Positions 1 to 6,211 of a stretch of 7,906 nt of DNA are shown piece by piece. Source of the stretch: CALJTV01 sp034433775 (GTDB lineage: Bacteria > Chloroflexota > Dehalococcoidia > GIF9 > UBA5629); contig DAOUAI010000002.1 of NCBI GenBank assembly GCA_034433775.1, forward strand, positions 1 to 7,906, given 5' to 3'. The notes below the pieces were generated by a model that saw only the letters and a program-made list of their open reading frames with translations, had not been told where the DNA came from and ran no database searches. The position numbers and the translations under genes are program-made. Numbering within the stretch: the stretch's first letter is position 1; each line of letters starts with the position of its first letter.

Positions 1-1
1 T

Positions 2-478
2 AAAATAGCACCTTCGGCGTTCATCAGCGAGGCTGCCTATGTGGTCGGCGATGTGGAGGTGCTTGATAATGCCAGCATCTGGCCCGGGGCAATTGTCAGG
101 GGAGATTTCGGTAAAATAATCATAGGAAAGAACACTGCTATTGAAGATGGTGCTGTGGTGCATAGCGGTGGCGACCTGGTCATCGGCGATAACTGCATCA
201 TCGGTCACGGCGCTGTAGTCCACTGCCGCAAGGTGGGAAACAATGTGCTGGTGGGAAATAATGCCACCTTGCTCGATGGTGCCGAGATCGGGGACTACTG
301 CATCATCGGCGCCGGTGCACTTGTGCCGCCGGAGACCAGAATACCAGATGAGTCGCTGGTGATGGGCAACCCGGCAAAAGTAAGAGGTCAAGTACCACCG
401 GAACGGCTGGCAATGCTCAAAGCCGGTGCCGGCGCTTATGCTCAGCTGGCGCGGCAGTACAAAGAGCAGGGCTTGTAG
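2..478 (+). CDS. Gamma-class carbonic anhydrase-like hexapeptide-repeat protein (5' end missing)
   Basis: The reading frame is open from base 2, so the gene begins left of the window; 158 residues are visible. A GTG at 41 is in frame, but the residues before it (KIAPSAFIS) already match the family N-terminus, so it is not the start. The protein shows left-handed beta-helix hexapeptide repeats typical of the gamma carbonic anhydrase/YrdA/PaaY family. In the visible fragment the three zinc-ligand histidines are present: H54 (in DGAVVH) and H69 and H74 (in GHGAVVH). The RGD at 33-35 supplies the conserved Arg and Asp. The Gln that precedes the conserved Asp in many members is Glu here (E48-D49). 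Family role: trimeric zinc or iron enzyme hydrating CO2, or a related acyl-CoA thioesterase-type function in PaaY; which applies here cannot be told. The tail after about residue 125 is a short C-terminal helix. It converges with the next gene with 7 bp between stops. Confidence 0.9.
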   Translation, partial: KIAPSAFISEAAYVVGDVEVLDNASIWPGAIVRGDFGKIIIGKNTAIEDGAVVHSGGDLVIGDNCIIGHGAVVHCRKVGNNVLVGNNATLLDGAEIGDYCIIGAGALVPPETRIPDESLVMGNPAKVRGQVPPERLAMLKAGAGAYAQLARQYKEQGL

Positions 479-485
479 GTAGCCT

Positions 486-1208
486 TTATAGCGCCTCTAC
501 TGATAACGCCCGAAAGCCCTCGTTGGCAAACTTGATGTACATGTCCCGTGGCAGAAGCTCGCGGCTTACCACGCTTAGCACCTCCGGGGATATCTTGCCC
601 TTGTGCACTATCTGCCTTCCCGCCTCCTTAGCGGCTTCAAAGACATCGTCGAGCTTGATGCCCATCTTAAGCATCGGCTTTATCGCCTCACCGTGAGGGC
701 GCAATAACGCTCCGGCAAACTCTCTGCCTATATTCTTGCATATCGCCTTTATATGCACGAGCAGCGGGTCGAAGTTATCGAGCTCCCAGAAGCCGCAGTT
801 GGAGATGAGTACTACTTTGCCGTCCTTCTTCATATTGCCACGCAGTGGATGGCGGCAGTGCCCATCTCTGATTTCGATGAGCGGACGCGCCCCGGGTATC
901 AGCCGGTCGAGAAGCATCTTTAAATATCCGGTCATGCCATCGACGTAGAGAGGTGTGGCAAATACCCAGATGTCGGACTCTCCTAGCTTGGACATCACCA
1001 TAGCCACGTCGTCTTTCTGCACACATACGCCGGGAGTTTTCAGCCAGCAGCTAAAGCACCCCAGACATGGCTTGATCTTCAGCTTTCGTAAATAGATAAG
1101 CTCCACTTCAGCGCCTGCCTCCTTAGCTCCATCGAGGAAGGGGTCCAAGATGAGAGAGGTATTGCTCTTCTCCATCCGCGGACTGCAGTTAAACGCTAAA
1201 ACTTTCAT
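486..1208 (-). CDS. Flavodoxin-fold NAD(P)H-dependent FMN reductase, iron-sulfur flavoprotein (Isf)-like
   Basis: 240 residues. The N-terminus MKVLAFNCSPR with S15-N16-T17 is the FMN phosphate-binding loop of the flavodoxin-like NADPH-dependent FMN reductase family. Residues 48-62 hold C48, C51, C54 and C62 (spacing CX2CX2CX7C), like the compact cysteine motif that binds a 4Fe-4S cluster in archaeal Isf. ATPLYVDGMTGYLK (about 84-97) is the flavin isoalloxazine loop, followed by LLDR. The C-terminal part (from about 190) is a helical extension seen in this subfamily. Probable role: soluble electron transfer or reduction of a small substrate, with FMN and perhaps an iron-sulfur centre; the substrate is unknown. 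It is the second gene of a pair with the MFS carrier 11 bp upstream. The ATG at 1206-1208 follows GGGAG at 7-nt spacing. Alternative: a cluster-free reductase that keeps the cysteines for structure. Confidence 0.88.
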   Translation of the reverse strand: MKVLAFNCSPRMEKSNTSLILDPFLDGAKEAGAEVELIYLRKLKIKPCLGCFSCWLKTPGVCVQKDDVAMVMSKLGESDIWVFATPLYVDGMTGYLKMLLDRLIPGARPLIEIRDGHCRHPLRGNMKKDGKVVLISNCGFWELDNFDPLLVHIKAICKNIGREFAGALLRPHGEAIKPMLKMGIKLDDVFEAAKEAGRQIVHKGKISPEVLSVVSRELLPRDMYIKFANEGFRALSVEAL

Positions 1209-1215
1209 TATTCGG

Positions 1216-1220
1216 CTCCC
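1216..1220 (-). promoter_or_regulatory. Ribosome binding site of the flavoprotein, overlapping the transporter stop
   Basis: GGGAG on the minus strand lies 7 nt before the flavoprotein ATG. Its first G is the last base of the upstream transporter's TAG stop. This overlap implies one mRNA and probably coupled translation of transporter and flavoprotein. Confidence 0.75.
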
Positions 1221-2506
1221 TATTTGTTTGATACAGCGTCTTTCGGCTTCGGTGGTGTGCAGAAAAGTATCGCCACAATGCTCAGGACAGCACCCGCTAA
1301 GGCAACCACTAGGACCGGGAAGTACGTGCCTCGAGCATCATATACAAACCCGGCTATCGGCGGCAATATAGCATGGGCGATTACTGAGATTGGCGAGATA
1401 AGTCCGTTTATGGGGGCAAAGGCGGTCTGCCCCCAGTAGTTGCTGATAATTGCTGGCGTTGACACCATGGACATGCCCATACCGAAGCCGACAAGGAGTG
1501 GATAAAGGTGGGCTATCCACTCAGACTGTGGTGAGGCGAACCAGAACAGGACACCACCGATGATAAGGCACAGTGTGCCGAAAGCTAGCAGATAGCGGGG
1601 CTCGATGATATCCCCCAGAGCTGCCACGGCGAACCGACCCACTATGCTCAGCCCGATAGCCAGGCTATACAAAAAGGCTACCGTCTCGGGGTCGAAGCCC
1701 CTGTCCCTCAGGTGGTATGGTGCCTGACTGTACACCAGGTCCCAGACCCAGAAGCCCAGTACCCCGGCAATTACCAGCAGCCACAGGGCTCGTGTCCTTA
1801 TAGCATCGGAGAACTTCCATTCCACCGGGGTGCGGTAGGTGCGCATTGGTCGCCTCGAGGCAGCGATGCTGGCTTCTTGTGAGAGCGCGCCATCGGGGAA
1901 TTGCCCGATGTCCTCAGGTCTATTGCGTACTGCTGTCAGTGATACGATGATCCCGATAAGCGATGCCAGGCTGATGATGAACCAGCCCAAATGCCAGTTG
2001 CCGCCATTTGCCTCCACCATCATGCTCACCGCCTGCGGTGCCAGAAAACCGCCGATAGCCCCTCCGCCCAGCACCAGCCCCAGAGCCAGCGCCCTGCGGG
2101 CGTAGAACCACGAGATGACCACCGTTTGCACCGGGATGGTCGATGCCAGGGCAATTCCCAGCCCGTTAAGAAAAGAAAGCAGCACGAACAGTGGATAGAT
2201 ATGTCCCACAAAGCCCATAATTAGACTGACTACGGTAACGATGCCGCCACCGATAGCCAGCGTCACCCTGGCACCTATGCGTCCCACCATCCAGGCGACC
2301 AATGGACTGGAAAGCCCGAACAGCATCATCACGCCGGTGGCGCCGACCATGACCTCACCCCTCGCCCATCCCGTCTCAGCTGTCATGTAAGGGAAGAGAA
2401 CGGTGCCGCTATAGAAGGCAAAACCTATGGGTACGGTATAGACCACCCAGAGGAAGAACAGCATCCACCAGCCGTAGAAACCCTTGGTCTGAGGTCCAGT
2501 GGTCAC
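1220..2506 (-). CDS. MFS transporter, YcxA / oxalate-formate antiporter-like (12 TM)
   Basis: 428 residues, the usual length for a 12-helix MFS carrier in the inner membrane. Family marks: GFYGWWM at 9-15 opening helix 1; SGTVLFPYM at 33-41; a reduced motif A loop (VGRIGAR, 74-80) between helices 2 and 3; WFYARRALALG at 133-143 before helix 5; and NRPEDIGQFPDG at 195-206 after helix 6, a signature of the YcxA/monocarboxylate/oxalate-formate antiporter cluster. A hydrophilic linker (about 207-240) joins the two six-helix halves. The substrate is probably a small organic anion, but this is inference from family only. The start is GTG at 2504-2506, preceded by GGAG at 8-nt spacing, with no better in-frame start just upstream. 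It is the first gene of a pair with the flavoprotein, which suggests that the carried compound or its product is a redox substrate of that enzyme. Confidence 0.9.
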   Translation of the reverse strand: MTTGPQTKGFYGWWMLFFLWVVYTVPIGFAFYSGTVLFPYMTAETGWARGEVMVGATGVMMLFGLSSPLVAWMVGRIGARVTLAIGGGIVTVVSLIMGFVGHIYPLFVLLSFLNGLGIALASTIPVQTVVISWFYARRALALGLVLGGGAIGGFLAPQAVSMMVEANGGNWHLGWFIISLASLIGIIVSLTAVRNRPEDIGQFPDGALSQEASIAASRRPMRTYRTPVEWKFSDAIRTRALWLLVIAGVLGFWVWDLVYSQAPYHLRDRGFDPETVAFLYSLAIGLSIVGRFAVAALGDIIEPRYLLAFGTLCLIIGGVLFWFASPQSEWIAHLYPLLVGFGMGMSMVSTPAIISNYWGQTAFAPINGLISPISVIAHAILPPIAGFVYDARGTYFPVLVVALAGAVLSIVAILFCTPPKPKDAVSNK

Positions 2507-2546
2507 AGGGATTACTCCGCGCGCTCGATAAGAAAGTGCGACACAG

Positions 2547-2557
2547 ATTATATATCA
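2547..2557 (-). promoter_or_regulatory. Probable promoter for the transporter-flavoprotein pair
   Basis: The minus strand reads TGATATATAAT, which holds a perfect TATAAT (2547-2552) and, alternatively, an extended -10 TG-A-TATATA. The predicted RNA start is near 2540, giving a leader of about 34 nt before the GTG. No good -35 is seen at 16-18 nt (best TTCCTT), so the call rests on the -10 alone. Confidence 0.42.
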
Positions 2558-2611
2558 GCAAGCCGCCTTAAGGAAAGTTCTTGTACTTGTCCAGTAAATT
2601 GGTGACGCTTG

Positions 2612-2676
2612 CCCTCAGTCTAACTCTCTCGCAGAGGGGAGAGAGGTCTGGTTTCTTCTCCCTTGACGGGAGAGTC
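2612..2676. repeat. REP-like double hairpin in intergenic DNA
   Basis: Two C/T- and G/A-rich palindromes stand side by side. The first pairs CTCTCTC (2624-2630) with GAGAGAG (2639-2645) around an 8-nt loop. The second pairs TCTCCC (2657-2662) with GGGAGA (2668-2673) around TTGAC. The wording (CTAACTCTCTC ... GGGGAGAGAGG, and TCTCCCTTGACGGGAGAG) resembles short palindromic repeats scattered between genes in many bacterial genomes, including Chloroflexota. That resemblance is from memory; only one copy lies in this window. There is no U-run after either stem, so it is not a classic terminator, though the stems could slow transcription or protect mRNA ends between the exonuclease and transporter genes. 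Confidence 0.55.
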
Positions 2677-2678
2677 GA

Positions 2679-2694
2679 TTCTTGCCAGCAAGAA
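2679..2694. repeat. Perfect 7-2-7 inverted repeat
   Basis: TTCTTGC-CA-GCAAGAA is a perfect 16-bp dyad, 14 bp past the exonuclease stop codon. As RNA it would form a 6-bp stem with a 4-nt loop. No U-tract follows on either strand, so a strong terminator is unlikely. It may be a weak transcript end for the exonuclease, a protein-binding site, or a part of the neighbouring repeat element. Confidence 0.45.
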
Positions 2695-2708
2695 ATAAAG
2701 GAAAGATA

Positions 2709-3209
2709 TCACCGCCATTTATATAACCTCTCCCGCAGCACCCTCAAATTCATCACATCTTCGCGGTTATATTCCAGTAGCAACTTTAGAGCACCCTCAT
2801 TGCCGCCTCTGAGATAGCTCCACCACAGGCGCACTGCATCGTAGCCGCTCATCCCTTCTAGCTGGCGAGGGATGCCCAGTTGTTTTTCCACCGCTTTAAG
2901 TCCGCCATAAAGGTTGCAAGCCCAGCAGTCATACATTAAATCGTGATGTTGGTATTGGGTCGACAGATTAATACCCAGGGAAATACTGATAAAGGGCAAA
3001 TCGAACCTGCTCCCATTGTAGGTATAGATGGTCTTCACGCCGCCGAGCGCGGTGACGAGGTTGCCCCTGGTCACGGCATCGCCCACCAGTTGCACCAGCT
3101 CAGTACCCTTACCGTTGCAACGCAGGATGCCGATAACGGTTATGTAGTCGTAAAACGGGGACAGCCCTGTGGTCTCGATGTCGAGATAAGCATCGGTCGA
3201 ACGCCTCAT
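2709..3209 (-). CDS. YprB-like DEDD-family 3'-5' exonuclease (RNase H-like fold)
   Basis: 166 residues, a stand-alone exonuclease domain of the YprB/RNase_H_2 type. Metal-binding acidic residues can be placed in order: D10 and E12 in YLDIETTGL (motif I), D70 in YNGSRFDLPF (motif II), and D151 in YNREDVMNL (motif III). Y147 precedes D151 with YX3D spacing, which fits the DEDDy subclass. GGLKAVEKQLGI (about 102-113) is the conserved middle helix seen in YprB proteins. It is probably a single-strand DNA or RNA exonuclease acting in repair or RNA processing; the natural substrate of this family is not well defined. The ATG at 3207-3209 follows GAAAGG at 9-nt spacing. Longer YprB proteins carry a TPR-like C-terminal extension, which is absent here. 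It has its own promoter and diverges from the DHA2 exporter. Confidence 0.88.
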   Translation of the reverse strand: MRRSTDAYLDIETTGLSPFYDYITVIGILRCNGKGTELVQLVGDAVTRGNLVTALGGVKTIYTYNGSRFDLPFISISLGINLSTQYQHHDLMYDCWACNLYGGLKAVEKQLGIPRQLEGMSGYDAVRLWWSYLRGGNEGALKLLLEYNREDVMNLRVLRERLYKWR

Positions 3210-3235
3210 AGAAGCATGCCTTTCAGAGATGTTCG

Positions 3236-3244
3236 ATTATAGCA
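3236..3244 (-). promoter_or_regulatory. Extended -10 promoter of the exonuclease gene
   Basis: The minus strand reads TGC-TATAAT, a perfect extended -10 element (TATAAT at 3236-3241). RNA would start near 3229, leaving a leader of about 20 nt that contains GAAAGG before the ATG. The 17-nt-spaced -35 position holds AAAAGG, a poor match, as is common when TGn is present. Confidence 0.6.
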
Positions 3245-3302
3245 TACACCACAGGCTGCCTTTTGTCACCACTTCGATTTTTAGCCCTTTGCATTAAAAT
3301 GG

Positions 3303-3308
3303 TAAAAT
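3303..3308 (+). promoter_or_regulatory. Weak candidate -10 box for the DHA2 exporter
   Basis: TAAAAT lies 11 bases before the chosen ATG, with a poor -35 candidate TTTAGC at 3280-3285 (17-nt spacer). If it is used, RNA would start within about 5 nt of the ATG at 3320, giving an almost leaderless message. This agrees with the lack of any Shine-Dalgarno there, but the box matches are modest. Confidence 0.25.
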
Positions 3309-3319
3309 GCACCAAGTTT

Positions 3320-4720
3320 ATGTCTGACAGGCGGATTGAAGTAAACTCCCAAAGGTCACAGAGCAGGCTGGTAGCTTTACTGGCGACCACTCTGGCATCG
3401 TTCCTGACGCCCTTCATGGGCTCTTCTATCAATGTAGCCCTGCCGTCGATCGGTCAGGAGCTCAAAATGGATGCTGTTCTTCTTGGCTGGGTGGCTACAT
3501 CCTATCTCCTTGCCTCCTCGATGACCCTTGTCCCTATCGGCAGGCTGGCCGATATCCATGGCAGAAAGCGGGTGTTCACTTATGGCGTGCTCACCTTTAC
3601 CGTTAGCTCGGCGTTGACTGCGCTAGCAAATTCGGCGACCATGCTCATCGGCTTTCGCGTGCTCCAGGGGATAGGTGGCGCCATGCTCTTTTCCACTGCT
3701 GTGGCTATCCTGACCTCGGTATTTCCTCCTGAGCAGAGGGGGAGGGTGCTGGGGATAAATGCTGCCGCTGTGTATACCGGGCTATCGGTCGGTCCTTTCG
3801 TCGGAGGACTGCTCACCGAGCATCTGGGGTGGAGGAGCATCTTCTGGGTAAATGTGCCGCTGGGACTGATAGTACTGGCTTTTATTCTGTGGAAGTTGCA
3901 GGGTGAGTGGGCTGAAGCTAAAGGTGAGAAACTGGACATCGTCGGCTCGGCGGTCTATGGTCTTTCGCTGGTCGCTGTGATGTATGGCTTTACTCGCTTG
4001 CCTCAGTTATCGGGGGCGGGACTCATTTTGTTCGGGGTGGTGGGCGCCGTTGCCTTCGTGTGGTGGGAGACGAGAGTGCACAGTCCAGTGCTCAATATTG
4101 CGCTGTTCCGACATAATACGGTGTTTGCCATGTCCAGCCTGGCAGCATTGATAAACTACAGCGCTACCTTTGCCGTGGGCTTTCTTATCAGCCTTTATCT
4201 CCAGTACAGCAAAGGGTTCAGTCCGCAAACTGCGGGAATAATTTTGGTCACCTCACCGTTAGTCCAGGCGGTCTTCTCGCCGCTGGCGGGCAGGCTTTCT
4301 GACAGGGTGGAACCACGGATCGTTGCCTCGATTGGCATGGCTCTTTCTGCCATCGGGCTGGTGCCGTTCATTTTTCTGAACCAGCAAGCCAGCCTGCTAT
4401 TCATTGTAGCCAGCCTCGCGGTGATCGGCTTCGGCTTCGCTCTGTTCGCCTCCCCCAATACCAATGCTGTGATGGGCTCGGTGGAGCGGAGGTCTTATGG
4501 GGTGGCTTCGGCTGTGCTGGCGACGGTGCGCCAGGTAGGTATGACTTTTAGCCTGGGCATTGTAATGCTGGTCTTCGCTATATATCTGGGCAGGGTGCAG
4601 ATAACACCTGAATACTTTACTCCCTTCCTTGCCAGCCTGAATACTGCCTTTATCATCTTTGCTGTCCTCTGCTTCCTTGGCATCTTCGCCTCACTCGCCA
4701 GAGGCAAGGTACGGGGCTAA
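3320..4720 (+). CDS. DHA2-type MFS drug/solute:proton exporter (14 TM)
   Basis: 466 residues from this ATG. The length and the hydrophobic pattern suit the 14-helix DHA2 (EmrB/QacA-like) branch of the MFS in the inner membrane. Motifs: NVALPSIG at 38-45 in helix 1; motif A GRLADIHGRK at 74-83; motif B RVLQGIGG at 113-120 (proton-coupling Arg113); antiporter motif C GLSVGPFVGG at 154-163; and a second motif A-like loop GRLSDRVEPR at 324-333. The branch exports drugs, dyes or metabolites against protons; the actual substrate is unknown. The start is uncertain: ATG 3299 and TTG 3263 are in frame upstream, but none has a good ribosome site, and the family N-terminus (short polar stretch, then helix 1 at about residue 16) fits 3320 best. 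No TetR or MarR regulator or HlyD-like partner adjoins it within the window. Its 3' end converges with the HpaB-like gene, 17 bp apart. Confidence 0.9.
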   Translation: MSDRRIEVNSQRSQSRLVALLATTLASFLTPFMGSSINVALPSIGQELKMDAVLLGWVATSYLLASSMTLVPIGRLADIHGRKRVFTYGVLTFTVSSALTALANSATMLIGFRVLQGIGGAMLFSTAVAILTSVFPPEQRGRVLGINAAAVYTGLSVGPFVGGLLTEHLGWRSIFWVNVPLGLIVLAFILWKLQGEWAEAKGEKLDIVGSAVYGLSLVAVMYGFTRLPQLSGAGLILFGVVGAVAFVWWETRVHSPVLNIALFRHNTVFAMSSLAALINYSATFAVGFLISLYLQYSKGFSPQTAGIILVTSPLVQAVFSPLAGRLSDRVEPRIVASIGMALSAIGLVPFIFLNQQASLLFIVASLAVIGFGFALFASPNTNAVMGSVERRSYGVASAVLATVRQVGMTFSLGIVMLVFAIYLGRVQITPEYFTPFLASLNTAFIIFAVLCFLGIFASLARGKVRG

Positions 4721-4735
4721 AACAAGGTTTTCAGC
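4716..4735. other. Weak hairpin in the convergent gap
   Basis: GCTAAAAC (4716-4723) can pair with GTTTT-C-AGC (4727-4735) across a 3-nt loop and one bulged C. It covers the exporter's stop codon and most of the 17-bp gap to the opposing gene. The stem is A/T-rich and has no U-run, so it would be at best a weak two-way transcription end. No better terminator is visible between these convergent genes. Confidence 0.2.
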
Positions 4736-4737
4736 GG

Positions 4738-6171
4738 CTAGTCTTTAATACCCGCAGCCACTTCTGCCCACTTTTTATACTCCTGAACCTGTGGGTAGGA
4801 CTCGGCATATATGGTCATGCGTTGTGCCTGAAGAGAGCCCTCAGCGTGCACTGCTAGCACCTCTGTCTCAAAGCCTGCCAACCTGCGGATAAGCTGCAAC
4901 ATCCTCAGGCGTTTCTCTGCAGTGGCACCGGCCTTACCACCGAGGTATTTCTCTATATATCCCCTCGTCTCGGGGTTCTGAAAGTCTTTGTATGTAGGTG
5001 CGGTTATCAACAGACCACCGGCAATATCTTGTATGGCTTTTATGCAGGCATGCAGGTTTTCTGCGAAGTGATACTTGGCGATGTTGGTGATTACTGGATT
5101 GGGTATCGGGATGCCGCCGTGTGTGACATAGTCTATGCAGGAAGCACGCGCCAGCGATTTTAGCATGTCCACATAGATGACCAGATTGGTTATTTTCTCC
5201 CTGACATGTGGCACCCTGTCGATGCCATTATATTCGGCTATCGCCTGTGCTACGCCGACCATCGCCTCGGACATAGGTATTCTGTAGCTGGCAGCAGTGT
5301 GACGATGAAGGTAAGCAAAGTTGTATACCAGTGGCATAGCGTACTGCCATTCGCCACACAGGAACACCCTTTCCCAAGGGACGAAGACGTCATCGAAGAT
5401 GATGAGGGAATCGGTGTGGTTCCTGATAGGCAAATCGACCGGAAAGTCCAGCGGACTCTGCCGCCAAGCTATAGGGTGGCATATCTGGACAATCCCCTTG
5501 GTATTGGCGGGGATAGCGAAAGCCACGGCATAGTCCTTGTCATCCTCAGTCATATTGCGACAGGGGATAACAAACAGTTCTTTGCAGTAGGCTGCTGCGG
5601 TAATGTGCGCCTTTGCACCTCTGACCACGATGCCCTTGCTATCTCTATCCACCATCCTAACATAATAGTCTGGATGGGCTTGCTGAGGCGAGGACGGTCT
5701 TAGCATCCTGTCACCCTTCACGTCGGTCATGGCACAGGCGACGCTGAGGTCATTCTTCTGCAAGTAGTACCGAAACTCTTCGGCACGTTCAATATACTCA
5801 CTCTTACCCATCATGTTGGCGGTGACGTTGACTGCGTTCAGGGCGTCGGCGCCGATATCGTGGATGAAGGGTATTACCCCTCTGCCCAATCGGGTAGCTG
5901 TGACCATTAGCTCATGGCGTTTCAGTAAGTCCTCTGCATTCTGCGGGGTGTAATAATAGCGGCTTATCGGTTCACCTGTCTTAGGATGATGGGCCACAGC
6001 CAAGTCACGGTATTCCGGCATCTCCGCTATCTCGTAATCGAGCGCTGCAGACTCTACACATACCTTCAAAGCTGGATGCGTGGTCACATCGGCAACCTTT
6101 TCTCCTTCGTAATAAACAACCCTGCCATCTTTAAGACTTTCTTTATATTGCTCAGGCGTGATTAGCCCCAT
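4738..6171 (-). CDS. HpaB / 4-hydroxybutyryl-CoA dehydratase superfamily flavoprotein, divergent active site
   Basis: 477 residues from this start, close to the usual 480-490. Numbering below counts the ATG at 6175-6177 as residue 1. The fold is the 4-hydroxyphenylacetate 3-hydroxylase/acyl-CoA dehydrogenase type that binds FAD: ITPEQYKESL near the start, NDLSVACAMTDVKGDR at 142-157, GIVVRGAKAHIT at 182-193, IFDDVFVPWERVFLCGE at 260-276, and a helical C-terminal domain with DIAGGL and EGSLQAQR. Compared from memory with clostridial 4-hydroxybutyryl-CoA dehydratase, the iron-sulfur ligands Cys99, Cys103 and Cys299 correspond to P103, D107 and Y298, and only His292 is kept (H291). The HpaB substrate residues Arg, Tyr and His fall at I108, A112 and C148. 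It is therefore probably neither enzyme. Substrate and reaction are unknown, perhaps an acyl-CoA or aromatic compound. The ATG at 6169-6171 was chosen because AAGGGGG lies 7 nt before it and only 1 nt before the other ATG. It lies downstream of DegV, probably in the same transcript. Confidence 0.88.
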   Translation of the reverse strand: MGLITPEQYKESLKDGRVVYYEGEKVADVTTHPALKVCVESAALDYEIAEMPEYRDLAVAHHPKTGEPISRYYYTPQNAEDLLKRHELMVTATRLGRGVIPFIHDIGADALNAVNVTANMMGKSEYIERAEEFRYYLQKNDLSVACAMTDVKGDRMLRPSSPQQAHPDYYVRMVDRDSKGIVVRGAKAHITAAAYCKELFVIPCRNMTEDDKDYAVAFAIPANTKGIVQICHPIAWRQSPLDFPVDLPIRNHTDSLIIFDDVFVPWERVFLCGEWQYAMPLVYNFAYLHRHTAASYRIPMSEAMVGVAQAIAEYNGIDRVPHVREKITNLVIYVDMLKSLARASCIDYVTHGGIPIPNPVITNIAKYHFAENLHACIKAIQDIAGGLLITAPTYKDFQNPETRGYIEKYLGGKAGATAEKRLRMLQLIRRLAGFETEVLAVHAEGSLQAQRMTIYAESYPQVQEYKKWAEVAAGIKD

Positions 6172-6178
6172 GGTCATA

Positions 6179-6185
6179 CCCCCTT
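6179..6185 (-). promoter_or_regulatory. Ribosome binding site that decides the HpaB-like start
   Basis: AAGGGGG on the minus strand ends 1 nt before the ATG at 6175-6177 and 7 nt before the in-frame ATG at 6169-6171. Only the second spacing is workable, so the protein most likely begins MGLITPEQY. Confidence 0.6.
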
Positions 6186-6211
6186 GATGGTTTATTTGGG
6201 GCTATTCTACT

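Noticed and set aside
41..43. GTG as the start of the carbonic anhydrase-like gene
   Set aside because: Upstream in-frame codons back to base 2 encode the conserved N-terminal strand of the family, so the gene is cut by the window edge and does not start here.
2624..2694. Rho-independent terminator
   Set aside because: The stems are clear but none is followed by a U-run on either strand.
2581..2817. 78-codon open frame on the plus strand covering the hairpin region
   Set aside because: It runs through the palindromic repeat and then antisense to the exonuclease; there is no ribosome site and no recognisable motif.
3580..3939. 119-codon open frame on the minus strand
   Set aside because: It is antisense to the DHA2 exporter region carrying motifs A to C; low-complexity Ser/Pro-rich translation typical of a shadow.
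5206..5703. 165-codon open frame on the plus strand
   Set aside because: It is a shadow of the HpaB-like gene on the other strand, which has superfamily motifs throughout.
6175..6177. First ATG of the HpaB-like gene as start
   Set aside because: The AAGGGGG ribosome site ends 1 nt before it, too close to function; the ATG two codons later has 7-nt spacing.
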